Below, piece by piece: positions 52,901 to 62,886 of a stretch of 64,000 nt of DNA. Position 1 is the stretch's first letter. Every line of letters starts with the position of its first letter. This stretch comes from Aporrectodea caliginosa (lineage: Eukaryota; Annelida; Clitellata; Crassiclitellata; Lumbricidae). The stretch lies in NCBI GenBank assembly GCA_020284085.1, contig JACEVL010000336.1, positions 441,501-505,500 on the forward strand. Reading direction: 5' to 3'. The notes under the pieces were generated by a model. It saw nothing but the letters and a program-made list of their open reading frames with translations, made no database searches and was not told where the DNA came from. The position numbers and the translations under genes were made by a program.

Positions 52901-53159
52901 AACCTAGGTACGAATCAAACGATTCCAACTGATCAGCCAGTGTTCCACCTGGCGGTGAGTGATGAAAATAGTTTCTCAAGGGAAATCTCCACACTACCGT
53001 TCAACCATTACAACTCAGTAACGTAAGAAGATGCAGTCTTATCAGATGCAGTTAGCAGTTACTTACATAGCGCTATCGGCGTTAAGCACAATGGTCAATG
53101 GTCAATGGTCGCTTCAAGAGAATCTGAAGTTGAAGCCATAGTCTATGGGAGAAGTCAGG
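52901..53159. other. Unassigned spacer
   Basis: Contains a GGTCAATGGTCAATGGTC triplet run at 53090-53111 and a tRNA-like-free SINE body resemblance at 53060. No gene. Confidence 0.35.
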
Positions 53160-53300
53160 TCGAAATGCCATAGGTCATAATGCCATAGGTCGAAACTCCA
53201 TAGGTCAAATTGCAATAGGTCGAAATGCGATAGGTCGAAATGCTATAGGTCGAAATGCCATAGGTCGAAATGCGATAGGTCGAAATGTCATAAGGTCAGG
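53160..53300. repeat. 15 bp minisatellite
   Basis: Nine or so units of AGGTCGAAATGCCAT with single-base variants. The reverse-complement unit forms the degraded array at 11.49-11.62 kb. Confidence 0.9.
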
Positions 53301-53309
53301 GATGACGAG

Positions 53310-54905
53310 TGTAGAGCAATGGAATGTAATGCATAAGATGTAAGATAATGTAATCTACTGTAAATCCTCCGAGATATTAGAAATGTCCGCTACACTTGTG
53401 TCCCCAGCCAATGTAGTTATAGTTAGTTCACTCAATCAATATCTCGGAATTTATATAGCGCTCCTCAAAGATCTCTACCTCTAGGTGCTTCCGGCTCAAT
53501 CCAAGCGGAAAAGATGTTGTGCAACTTGTAGAATAGATCGGGGGAACCATGCGGAGGAGACTCGTCTCCATGCAGGGAAAGCCGTTCCATATAGTCACGT
53601 AAAATGTCCACCGTGGCATAGTGGCTATGCCAGGTATCATTCGGAAGATCTTGGGAGCAAATCCGTCAAAGGAGCTAAAACCCCTATGCGTAATTCTTTG
53701 CATTGGCATCCTGTTCAGCAAAGTATTTGTGTCAAATTGTGTTTCATAGTTTATAAAACATTGAACTCTGGTCGCTAGATGGCGATAAAATTTAGAAAAT
53801 GATAATTATGCTCTGGATAGACACCTTTAATACGCATTCAATCGATATTATAATTTCGTCATTTTTGCATTCTATCGGTAGACCACATTTGCATAGAATT
53901 TAATCAAAGGTGAGGTCGACGTCAATGGCCTTGGAATACGCAAGGTTTAGCTAAACAAAGGATTATGTTAGTTCAAACAATGCTATCAGCAACCCTTTTT
54001 GGTGCCATCGAAATGTTATGGGTGTGCTGTGGTGGTCGCTCATGTCATTTCATTGTTAAGACTTTTTCAAATTAGGGCGGGATCCAGAGTTTCACGACAT
54101 GTTATGGCAATAAAGGTCGTTGATGTAGACAGACATTATTTTGATCAGTTGTCACAGTTCGGGTGGGTTAACAAAGCTCATTATTATAATATGCTTATCC
54201 ACCATTGGCTGCCTATCTACCTTATCAAGTTAATCTTCTGGATATTGACCTGATTGCGACTTGATTATAATAATAGTAGTAGTTACCTCAGTCCCTCAGG
54301 ACTGACCTTTTTTCTATTTCTTTTGACCAGTTCCGCAAGCGCCTGAAAACCTCCCTTTACCAGTGAAGAGACTGGCTCGGGTCGGGAGCGCCTCTGTTTT
54401 GAGTGGCGCTATATAAATGCTTGATTACGATTACGATTACGATTACGATAATAATCGGTAGCTTAAATATCCTTGCTGGTCTGAATCCACACAAAGAGTA
54501 AGGTGAACTTTGACGGTCCACATCGGCCAAAGATGTCAATAAACAGCTGAAAAACTGTTTAACATCTGGTGGTGCCAGTCCGAAACCTGGGTAATTAAGG
54601 AGGGTGACGCTAGTTGTCTCTCTTATGACGCTGCATCGTTAAACCGAAACTAACACTACAGGTGAAAAGATATCTAATAATAAAATAAGGAAATGTGCTA
54701 AAGAGAAGTCGACGAAAGAAGCGTTGACAGCCACAAGATGTCGCTAAACATTGATACAATGAAACCTTTATGACCCTTCTTCATGGGCTATAAACTCCGC
54801 CACTTTCCTACTCTGACAGTGCCAGTCTTAAGGATGGATAAAGAAGGAGGGCGACGCTACTGATCTTTGTGATCACACAGTGTCGTTAAACTGAAACTAC
54901 TACTA
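53310..54905. repeat. Direct segmental duplication, copy 2
   Basis: Collinear with 37370-39570 but without the LINE-SINE cluster found there. Left to right: TGTAATCTACTGTAAATCCT start, GGAGGAGACTCGTCTCC, LINE-derived LHWHPVQQ on plus (53690-53770), B minus (53765-53880), the GTGCCATCGAAATGTTATGG block, D' (54082-54170), G (54185-54265), an inserted LINE end, A/C pieces, B minus (54740-54800) and A minus (54808-54905). No gene; frames at 53428-53778 and 53999-54253 are repeat. Confidence 0.8.
54285..54455 (+). pseudogene. LINE 3' end with (GATTAC)n tail
   Basis: FRKRLKTSLYQ-stop marks the ORF2 end. GGGAGCGCCTCTGTTTTGAG and GTGGCGCTATATAAATGC form the 3' noncoding part; the tail is (GATTAC)n. 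Absent from copy 1 near 39.26 kb, so it inserted after duplication. Confidence 0.85.
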
Positions 54906-55940
54906 CTATAAATTCAGCAAATTCATTTATCGCTGGTCCAACAGCCAAAACTTTCAACTGGTAAAGTCGACGTTTACAGCAGGAATCTGTCGATCAACAA
55001 CAAAAAATGTCTACTCTCGGGTGGTGCCAGTCCGAAGGGTGGAATAAAGGGGAAGGCGGCGTTAATCACCTTGTTATGATACTAATAATTAACTAATAAT
55101 AGTATAAGGAAAATGACTAAAGCAAAGTCTACGTAATTGGCCTTGGCAGCCACAAGGTGTCGCTTAGCAATTAATATACAGTTCTCATCTTAGACACCTT
55201 TAAAACGCTTTCTTCAGAGCTATAGATTCAGCAAATGCATTTACCCTTCTATGTGTCAAACATACATAAATGTAATCGAGATGTAAGGTTGACGTTAGAC
55301 TCCGCCACTGTTCGTACTCTAACAGTGCCAGTCCCAAGCCCGGACAAAGAAGGAGGGCGATGCTAATCATCACTGTTATGACACAGCGTCGTTAAACAGC
55401 AACAAACCAAGGTCGACGTTAACGGCCTTGACGGTCACGAGCTGTTTATAAACAACGGGAAAACAGCCTACAGTGGAGTGCTGAAGAGTTGCTTCACCAA
55501 CTTTTTTTGTCATGTTTCAACTGCCAGTGCTATCATCTCTATTCTGCTGTAGAGATATAGCAATTAAAATTCTATTTTGTGATGAAGGGGTTGCTTTGAG
55601 CTATAATAATCAAAATCTTAAGACAGATGACTTTTAACATCACATTAGTTATGGTACGATAACATGAACCTCTCATAAAAACCTCAGAAATGTCGGATTG
55701 TGCGTCAAAGTTGGATATAGATCAACTCAGTGAAACGCGTCGACATGAAATAACGAAGCCTTTCGCTATCATTTGGTGGCTTTGAAAAAGAAGAGTGTTA
55801 TGTGTGCCAGTGCCAAGACTGGATAAAGGAGGAGGGCGACGCTTATTATGTTTGTTATCACACAGTGTCGTTAAACTGAAACTACTACTATCGCCAGACC
55901 AACACTACTCTGTGTCATACAGTAAGGTCGACGTTAATTA
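54906..55940 (-). repeat. A, C and B modules, three A copies
   Basis: No gene. C/A pieces (54960-55065), B (55150-55240), A (55315-55405), C, unassigned (55480-55790), A (55800-55895). Confidence 0.65.
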
Positions 55941-57277
55941 GGTACTTCACGAAAGCGCTTTCAATGCTGTGGTTGGTAATTGCTACACAGACTTATGAAT
56001 GGTTTTTATTGAGAGAGGTCTCATCCTACGACTACCTGAAATTGCCAAAGGAGCGTATAGTTAGGCAGATGGGTAAACAGGTGAGCAGCTTTATGCCTGA
56101 GGATCCATGACGATTGCCGTAAACATAGTAAGCGCGTGAAGGTAAGTCATTCAGAATTATTATGAATTTAGTCGTCCGAAAGTTAAGTCAAGCGTAAATT
56201 CAGTCACGCCTAAATTCAGTCGTGCGTAAATTAAACAATCACGCGTAGGCCTATATTCAGTCAGGCGTAAATTCAGTCGTGCGTAAATTCAACCATTGAC
56301 GCATTCAGCTATGAATTCATTCGTTCGTTCGTTCGTTCGTAGATTCCGTTTCTGTTTTGTAATCGTGATCAGGAGAATTCTACAGCGCCTCTTAAACGCA
56401 AAGTATACGGAACGAGTTAATCCAGAGATTGAAAGAGATTCAATAGGCAGATAAGATGGCCAGGCTCCGTCATAGTCGCCAAGATAATAATGAGATACGC
56501 GATTTCTTTGGACAACCTCTCTGCCACGACGCAGCGCTTCTCAATTGCTTAAATTCCAAATGGCGCTTTAGTAATTATTTCGAACTTACGATTAGTAGCA
56601 AACAGTGTTCAACTGTAAGTTACGGTTGGCTAAAAGAATATTTCACGTCGACTTTCCGTTAGGCCAGAATAATTCCATGACGCAACGCAGTTGCTAGATT
56701 TATATTGCCGTTGGAGAACGTTTTAAAGGTGTTTAACATCACAATGGCATTATCCATTGTACAGCGAAATCTGACGGTTTTCAGGACCGGTAACGTTGTC
56801 CCTGCCTTTACCGGAGTAGGGTATTGACGTATGTATCGTAATCGTTATCTAAAAAGAGATTTATACAGCGCCCGAGAAAGCTAAGAAGCTGGAACATGCT
56901 TATTCACATACGCTCAGTCAAAATAGAGTCGATAGGCAGGTAAGGTGATCAGGCTCAGTCAAAGCCAGAGAGACATCCCACAAGCGATTAGTAAGTAAAC
57001 AAGGACTGATTAAACAGTTTTTAGCACCATTGTGTGGTCACTGTAGAGCCGTTGATATCCACCTCGTCTTAAGAGAGCACAGGGAGGGGATCGGGCGATT
57101 AGATGAGCAAGGTTTAATTAATATAACTGATAAACTATAATTAAGAGATAAAAGACATCTTTTGGCATCAGAGTCCGTTGCCTTCAAAAGGAGAAAATTC
57201 TAAACAGTTATCAGTGTACACTGTAGGCTATATGGAACCTTATTTTAACGGCTATTCGGGATTGTAGTAATTTTAGT
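55941..57277 (+). repeat. Right inverted-arm copy, proximal part
   Basis: Reverse-complement counterpart of 5190-3060: AGGTACTTCACGAAAGCGCT, CGTAAACATAGTAAGCGCG, the minisatellite (56165-56310), a CGTTCGTTCGTTCG run, E (56340-56460), F (56590-56660), B (56700-56785), E (56840-56965), AACAGTTTTTAGCACCATTG, and a TTAATTAA spacer with D' (57145-57215). The hAT element of the left arm is missing here. Confidence 0.8.
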
Positions 57278-57281
57278 TTAA

Positions 57282-57400
57282 CCCTCGTCCGAACAAGGGG
57301 GGGTTCTGGCCAGACCCCCTGCTTATATATGTTGCATAACTTTTTTAAATATTATGTTTTCTCAAATCGGTTATATGACGCTGTCATTATGGTTGAGCAA
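57282..57400 (+). mobile_element. piggyBac-like end
   Basis: It starts CCCTCGTCCGAACAAGGGGG directly after TTAA (57278-57281), with a GGGGGTTCTGGCCAGACCCCC palindrome-like block, closely similar in layout to the 729 element. The right end is not identified. Confidence 0.5.
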
Positions 57401-58060
57401 CAATGAGCACATCTAAAAGACCAAAGGGGCTGAGTGCATAGGAGGCCCTGAAGATAATATTGGTTGAGTCTGTCAAACGTAAGACTAACAGATGGCCAGT
57501 TATCTGCTTCTTCAATGTAGTTAGTTAAAGATAGCGTTAAATCGCAATCGCTGAATTTATACCGTCGGTTAAGAGCCTTTTGGAGGTGTCTGATGAGACC
57601 AAAGCATCATCCATTGTTCAGCGACATCTGATGACATCAAATGTTCGGTATGAATGAATGAATCTTAGGGCTAACAATGCCGTTGTCGTCTCCTTGCTTC
57701 ACCAGATTTATACAGCGCCCTAACAAGTTCCGTTCCGACCTCATTTGCAGGCGCTCAGTCAAAACAACATTGATGGACTGGTATATACGGTCAGAATCGG
57801 ATCCAAGTGACGGTCCAAAGGTTCAGGTAGGTGTTTAGGATTGGAGCGAAGAGAGAGAGATAAGGGAAAGAGCAGGAATCAGCGTTGGACCTCTGTCTCC
57901 ATGCATGCTTGTCTGTCAACAGATCTGCTTCCATCCCAGTCTGTCTGTCTGCCCATATGTTTGCTTGTTTGTTTGTTTGTCTGTCTGTCTGTGTGTCTGT
58001 CTGTCTGTCTCAGACTTTATGTACATCTGTGGTATGTATATGCGTATGAAAATGTAAAAT
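57401..58060 (+). repeat. Right inverted-arm copy, distal part
   Basis: B (57545-57640), a GAATGAATGAAT run, E (57705-57800) and a CTGTCTGTC-rich tract (57895-58015), the counterpart of 2230-1880. At 58075-58120 is a TAGTTGCCTAGAGGGGTTAG intron-like word, but no USH1G-like exon follows. Confidence 0.7.
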
Positions 58061-58124
58061 TTTGACAGAGGGTTGGTTTGAGTTAGTTGCCTAGAGGGGT
58101 TAGATGACTGGGGCTGGTTTAGAG

Positions 58125-58260
58125 CAGGGATGTCAAAAGCCCGGCCCGCATGTCAATCAACTCAAGCTCAATACTCTCTACATTCAACCACCATCTTATC
58201 ATTATTGTTGTAACTTATTATTATTATCATCATTATTATTATTATTACGCATTTGTCAGT
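58125..58260 (+). mobile_element. hAT-like terminus
   Basis: CAGGGATGTCAAAAGCCCGG followed by CCCGC is a typical hAT (ZBED type) terminus. No right end was found; an (ATT)n run follows (58205-58247). Confidence 0.4.
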
Positions 58261-58485
58261 GGTAGGTCAAAGAAGCGTAGAACGATCTTTCGATACCAAT
58301 TCAGTGTTTTTCGAAGAGGAGAGTAGTAGGATGTCAGTTGTTAGCTTCGGTCGACTCCACGCGTCTTGATGTTGTACGTGAGGATGGAACCTGACTTCCA
58401 TACAGGTTCTCCTATGTCTGTTCAATTTCACTGAAGTTGTCAATTTCCCAGTATGATGTATGCTTAGTATCATTACTCCTCGTTT
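58245..58485 (-). pseudogene. piggyBac transposase fragment (PGBD4-like)
   Basis: The minus strand reads, with frame changes, HHTGKLTTS, then GVDRS-stop-QLTSYYSPLRKT followed by LNWYRKIVLRFFD. This matches the GVD..DQ...YYSPLRKT..WYRK region around the third catalytic Asp of piggyBac DDD transposases. About 80 codons of some 550 remain, and the Asp of the usual DQ pair is replaced by a stop. It could be the source family of the TTAA-flanked elements at 0.7, 22.7 and 57.3 kb. Confidence 0.8.
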
Positions 58486-58825
58486 ATTCTTCCATTTATA
58501 ATAACAATCCGACGAGAAACAACATCAACTTTTTCTCAACATTTCGACCAAAAATAACAATGATATAAAAATGCGATAAAAATATTACTCTTTTCAAATT
58601 TTCAAAAATCCTTGGCCAATGTGTCACTGGTGCATCGTGCTATTATTGCCACGCCAATAGATGTATTACCCACACGACAGATATTATATAGCAACCGTTC
58701 TCTGAAGGACGAGTTAACTCGTCTTTGGCGGTCGTTTAAGAACCTCTGTTTCGCTTTCTTTATCATAATTGTTGTGGTCGCTATACCGATCGTTAACATC
58801 GACGTTACCCGCTCTTTTGGATAGG
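58486..58825. other. Unassigned, ending in module C
   Basis: AT-rich; no gene. 58730-58810 carries TTTGGCGGTCGTTTAAG and a C-like CGTTAACATCGACGTTACCC. Confidence 0.4.
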
Positions 58826-59245
58826 TTCTGTCTAGCGATTAAACGCATTGGCTGTATTTATAGCGTCTGAAGAAAGCGTTTTAAAGGTGTCTTAAACGAC
58901 CACTATAAAAAAATGTTAATTGTTAAGCGATAATATATGTTGGCCGCCATAGCCAATAAGTCGATCTTTAACTTATATTCCAATTAAGTATATTTCCATT
59001 CGCAGATTAATTCCTGTTTAACGACGCTCTGTCAATAGAGATATAAACAGCGTCGCCCTCCTACATCCATTGTTTAGACTGGCACCATCGGATGACATGG
59101 CAATAGTCGAGAGTCTCTTTCGTGTATACGTAGTTTAACGACGCTGTGTTATTGCAGCCTTCTGAAGGCGCCAACAGATGGTAGGCAGTTTCCCCGCTGT
59201 TTACCATCATTTTGCGACCGGACATTGTCAGTGGGAAGATCAAGG
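58826..59245 (+). repeat. B, C and paired A modules
   Basis: B (58830-58945), C, A-type (59005-59105), a second A-type (59125-59200), then C. Same B-C-A-A order as at 36.3-36.7 kb. Confidence 0.65.
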
Positions 59246-59710
59246 GAGAAAATTACTCTAATAACCCCTTTGCCTAATTCTTTGCATTGGCTTCCTGTTC
59301 AGTAAAGAATTTGCATCATATTCTGGCTCATAGCTTATAAAACATCGAACTCTGTCGTGAAACCGTCAACAATAGAACGCTCTCCTTATAATTATGTCAG
59401 ATAAGTTCTATCGCTCGATCCTCTTAATGCTTGCACATACTGAATGTAGGCCTAAGGTGACGTTGACGTCAAAGGCATTGGAATTGGAAAGTTAGGCTAA
59501 ATAATGGATAATATTTCATACTACGTAGTGAGCAACCCCATTTGGACGCCACCGTTTTTCTATGGGCATAACGAAAAGGTATTAACCCCCGTTTTACGTT
59601 GTGACCGGTGTACGTCATAGTCTAGTCAGTCTAATGGTTAAAGCGCTGGAATATCAACAGAGAGACCGGGGTTTTGTTGCTACTGGTGATATTTCTGTCC
59701 TTAAAACCCT
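59246..59710. repeat. LINE-derived block, B remnant and SINE S3 head
   Basis: 59270-59350 on plus resembles the LHWLPVQQ...VYKTLN block of 53.7 kb, with stops. A weak B (59375-59400), a GACGTTGACGTCAAAGGCAT piece, a GTGAGCAACCCCATTTGG block, and an S3-like head at 59610-59690. Confidence 0.5.
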
Positions 59711-59935
59711 GATGATGTAATGCTGTCTTTAGACACCTGTAATACGATTTATGTTTTTATAGGTATTTATATGAATATCTAGTCATAATGTGTATGTGTA
59801 TGTATGTGTGTGTTTATATACATGTATGTGTACGTATGATATGATATTATGATTATATGTATGTGTTTTTGTGTATGTATCTCGGGTAAGAAATCATCAG
59901 TTAAGAAAATGTTCGCCTGAGTTCCAAAAAATTTA
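59711..59935. repeat. B remnant and GTAT-rich run
   Basis: B minus remnant (59710-59760), then a GTATGTGTATGTATGTG low-complexity run (59790-59880). No gene. Confidence 0.5.
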
Positions 59936-59954
59936 TCAACCCAACGGTGGCGCC

Positions 59955-60322
59955 TAAACAGCCTGTATCACGAAATAGAGTATCCGTCCTAAGACTATCC
60001 TGGGGATGTATGAATTTATCCCCGGATGGAATAAGCCGGCTTAGAGTATCCGGGGGGATAAACCATTCTATCCCCCATCGTCATACGCGTAACGAAAGCC
60101 AAGACGAAAATCCAGTCAAAATCACCAAAAACGAAGTAAATTAATTTAAGGTCGACGTACAAACTAAAGATACGCAGCTTAAAATATTGTATGTGTACAA
60201 TAAATCCAAACAGTACGACTGAATACACTGAGAAACCGCCAAAAATGCAAACTAAACCGAATACTCCATTTCGCTAAGGGGGATACTCTTGTATGGGGGA
60301 TATTCCATTTCGTGACAGGCCG
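59955..60322. mobile_element. MITE of unknown superfamily
   Basis: Inverted ends CCTGTATCACGAAATAGAGT and ATTCCATTTCGTGACAGG, with internal AGTATCC and GGGGGATA blocks also inverted. The target duplication is unclear. No transposase. Confidence 0.6.
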
Positions 60323-60349
60323 GCACCTATGCAGTCATTGGCTCTTATG

Positions 60350-60965
60350 TTATGCATTCATTCGTTCGTTCTTTCGTAGATTCAGTTTCTATACCTGTAT
60401 CATAATCGTAATCTCTAGATTTCTACAGCGCCCCAAAGAGCTAAGTAGAGGGATCGAGTTTATCCAAAGGCGCTCAGTCAAAACATAATCAATAGGCAGG
60501 TAAGATGGCCAGTCACCGTCACAGACGCCAAGATATGAGACAAGAAATTTCTTTGAACAACTCCTCTGAAACCACACAGCGCTCGTGAATAAGCTGGTGC
60601 CCTGCGCTTAGCTTCCACATGGCGGCGCTTTTAGTAATTTCCAGATTACGACTAGTGGGAAACTGTGTTTAACTCTTACGTTTGGATAACAGAGCCTTTC
60701 ACGTCGACCTCGCCAAATAGGATCTACTTCGATTCGGTGACGCAACGCAGTTACTGAATTTATATGGCCGGTAAAGAGAGTTTAGAAGTTGTCTAATGAT
60801 TCAATCGCGTTATCCATTGTTCCGCGAAATCTTAGGGGCTGTTGTCATCCACCCTGTGTCAAGAGAGCAAAGGGAGGGTTCCGGCGATGAGACTAACAAG
60901 TTTTAATTAATTTAATTAATTAATTAATATTAAGAGTCAAACGACGTCTGAAGGCATCAAAGTCA
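60350..60965 (+). repeat. Second right-arm unit
   Basis: CATTCATTCGTTCGTTC, E (60400-60500), F (60650-60710), B (60745-60840), AGAGAGCAAAGGGAGGG and a TTAATTAA spacer with D' (60930-60985). The same order as 56290-57215, about 4.05 kb away, so a tandem direct copy. Confidence 0.8.
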
Positions 60966-60983
60966 ATTGACGTCGAAGGGAAT

Positions 60984-61365
60984 TTTTTTTATACTAGTGT
61001 GTGACCGAATGTTGAACCCCAAATCGGTTTCCCAAAAACCGCAAATCCCATTTATCGGAATCGGCGCATTCCTGAACTACCGATACAAATGCCAACAGAA
61101 GTAATCCTTTTGATCAAAAACAATTCCTTTGTTCATTAATAAAAAAATTGTAACCTTTTTCGGTGAACTCCTGTGGCAATCTTTATCGTTGAAAATCAGT
61201 GTTAAATTATAAAATTGAGTCGAACCATCAACAAAAATGGCGGATTCATAAAATTGTAAAATTAAAAAAATATTACTTTAGAACCAAATAAAACAAATAT
61301 TGCCGATTTATCGGAGAGAATTAGGAATACTGCCAATCGGCCATACACTAGTTCTCAGCAGACTT
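60984..61365. mobile_element. hAT-like MITE
   Basis: Near-inverted ends TAGTGTGTGACCGA and TCGGCCATACACTA; interior AT-rich. It cuts D' just after CGTCGAAGGGAA. The target duplication is not clear. Confidence 0.5.
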
Positions 61366-61612
61366 TAGCTTCTAGTTCCTCATACTAGAACAGCTATGGC
61401 TCAGTCCCCGTCCTTTGCCTCAATTGGTCCCTCTCTTTGGAATGCGGCGTTGTCTCCATCTACTCGCTCTCGAATGCTAGCTAGCAACCTCTCTTCCACC
61501 TTTGCTTTTCTCAAAACCTTTTTCTTCTCTTTGGCTTTGCGCACTGGGAGCGCCTCTGAATGGTTCACCCTATATATGAGAGGCGCTTTATAAGTGTTTG
61601 AATACAATACGT
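61366..61612 (+). pseudogene. L2/CR1-type LINE 3' end
   Basis: Plus codons read SFASIGPSLWNAALSPSTRS and LSSTFAFLKTFFFSLAL, the end of ORF2. The 3' noncoding part, GGGAGCGCCTCTGAAT...GAGAGGCGCTTTATAAGTG, ends in AATAC and matches the 3' ends of the S2 SINEs at 21.6 and 38.6 kb. Confidence 0.85.
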
Positions 61613-62740
61613 TTTATGTAATTATTTACTTTGGAAAGAATAATTATTAACTGCTTTTGACGCTCATTATATCATCGGTTGTAAGCGTTTAAGAGGTGTC
61701 TAACGAGACAATCGCATTATCCATTGTCTAGCGACATCTTACTGCTTTCAAGGCTGGTGACGTCGAACTTACTTTATCAAAATAAACGAAATCTCGAGAT
61801 AAACACAGCACTGAAAACAGCAAAGTGGTGAGAACGAGATTATTCATAGCAGCTCAGTCAAAACAACATCGATAGGCTGGCATTAAAGGTCTGCTTAGGT
61901 AAATAAAATCAGGAGACAGATAGCCAAGAGCCCCTGCATACCCTTCAAACCTTAAAAAACCGTGAAAACTCTCTCACCTGCTTATTCACTGGCGCTCTGT
62001 CAAAACAAAATCAATTGCAGGCAAAACTGATTATGATCGGTGAGTGTCATGGAGATCAGCGATTTATGTTAAACGGTGTTTAACTGTATGTTACGCTTGG
62101 CAACCACAATCCTTCAGTCGACTTCACCTTATAAGCATTTCAAAGCCGTTAAGTCTGTAGCGATTAAGGATCCAGAGTTGAACATCTTATGACAACAACG
62201 GTCGTTGACGTCCACATAAATTAGTTTGGACACTTCCAACCATTTGTATGGCATAGTACAGCTTATTATTATAGAATTCCTGCTTTTACATAGAAAATGA
62301 CCAGTTCATGCGATCACTTACAATCGAGCGAAGCAAAATTTTACCACTGAACTATGATTGCTGCACCGCATTTCTGCTTTCTCTTATTGGGCGAATAATA
62401 CTCTTACAAGAGGTGTGGAATTAGTCTAAAGCCTTAATAGCGGAGGAGAACGACGCCAATCATCCTCAAGGAGTCGTGAAACAAAAGCTACGAAATGTCT
62501 CTACTAATTACTGCTTCACACCAGTGGTAAACAAATAATCAAACCACGATTGGTGTAATTGATTGTAACTACTATTAAATAAAAGTAACTTCTTTTGCGC
62601 CGGTGTCTGATGCACAAGGCATCGACCGATGGCGTAACAATTGCAAGCCATATACAGAAGATCAGTCCAAAAAGACAGAGATGCAGTCTATGGTGTTGAT
62701 TTGAAAGAGGTATGTTTTACGTTATAAACAAAATGATATG
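61613..62740 (+). repeat. B, C, E, E, F, D' modules
   Basis: No gene. B (61655-61750), C, E (61790-61880), a second E (61975-62030), F (62070-62130), D' (62168-62260), then A-type minus (62435-62490) and an S1-like end (62595-62660). Confidence 0.65.
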
Positions 62741-62746
62741 GAGTAT

Positions 62747-62783
62747 GTTCAGTCGTCTATAATTATATTATAGACGACTGAAC
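62747..62783. repeat. Perfect 17 bp palindrome
   Basis: GTTCAGTCGTCTATAAT, then TAT, then the exact complement. It could extrude as a cruciform or form a hairpin in RNA. No module or element boundary is known to match it. Confidence 0.95.
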
Positions 62784-62789
62784 AGAACG

Positions 62790-62886
62790 GACACCTCCTA
62801 GTAGCTATCTTTAAGGGGCGCTATGTAAGTGGTTATTTTGAATGAATGAATGAATGAATGAATGAATGAATGAATGAATGAATGGG
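62790..62886 (+). mobile_element. SINE/LINE 3' end with (AATG)n tail
   Basis: AAGGGGCGCTATGTAAGTG followed by about 11 AATG units. Only the 3' end is present. The CTCTTCAAATGAAACCA word after it also follows a GAATGAAT run at 45.63 kb. Confidence 0.8.

Noticed and set aside
53160..53300. CRISPR-like array
   Set aside because: The units are contiguous with no spacers, and the genome is animal.
53428..53778. Two overlapping 97-codon frames
   Set aside because: They lie in the segmental duplication; the counterpart at 37.6-37.9 kb breaks both frames, and the only meaningful part is a LINE fragment.
60016..60228. 70-codon hydrophobic frame
   Set aside because: It lies inside the MITE between inverted ends, with no similarity or regulatory context.
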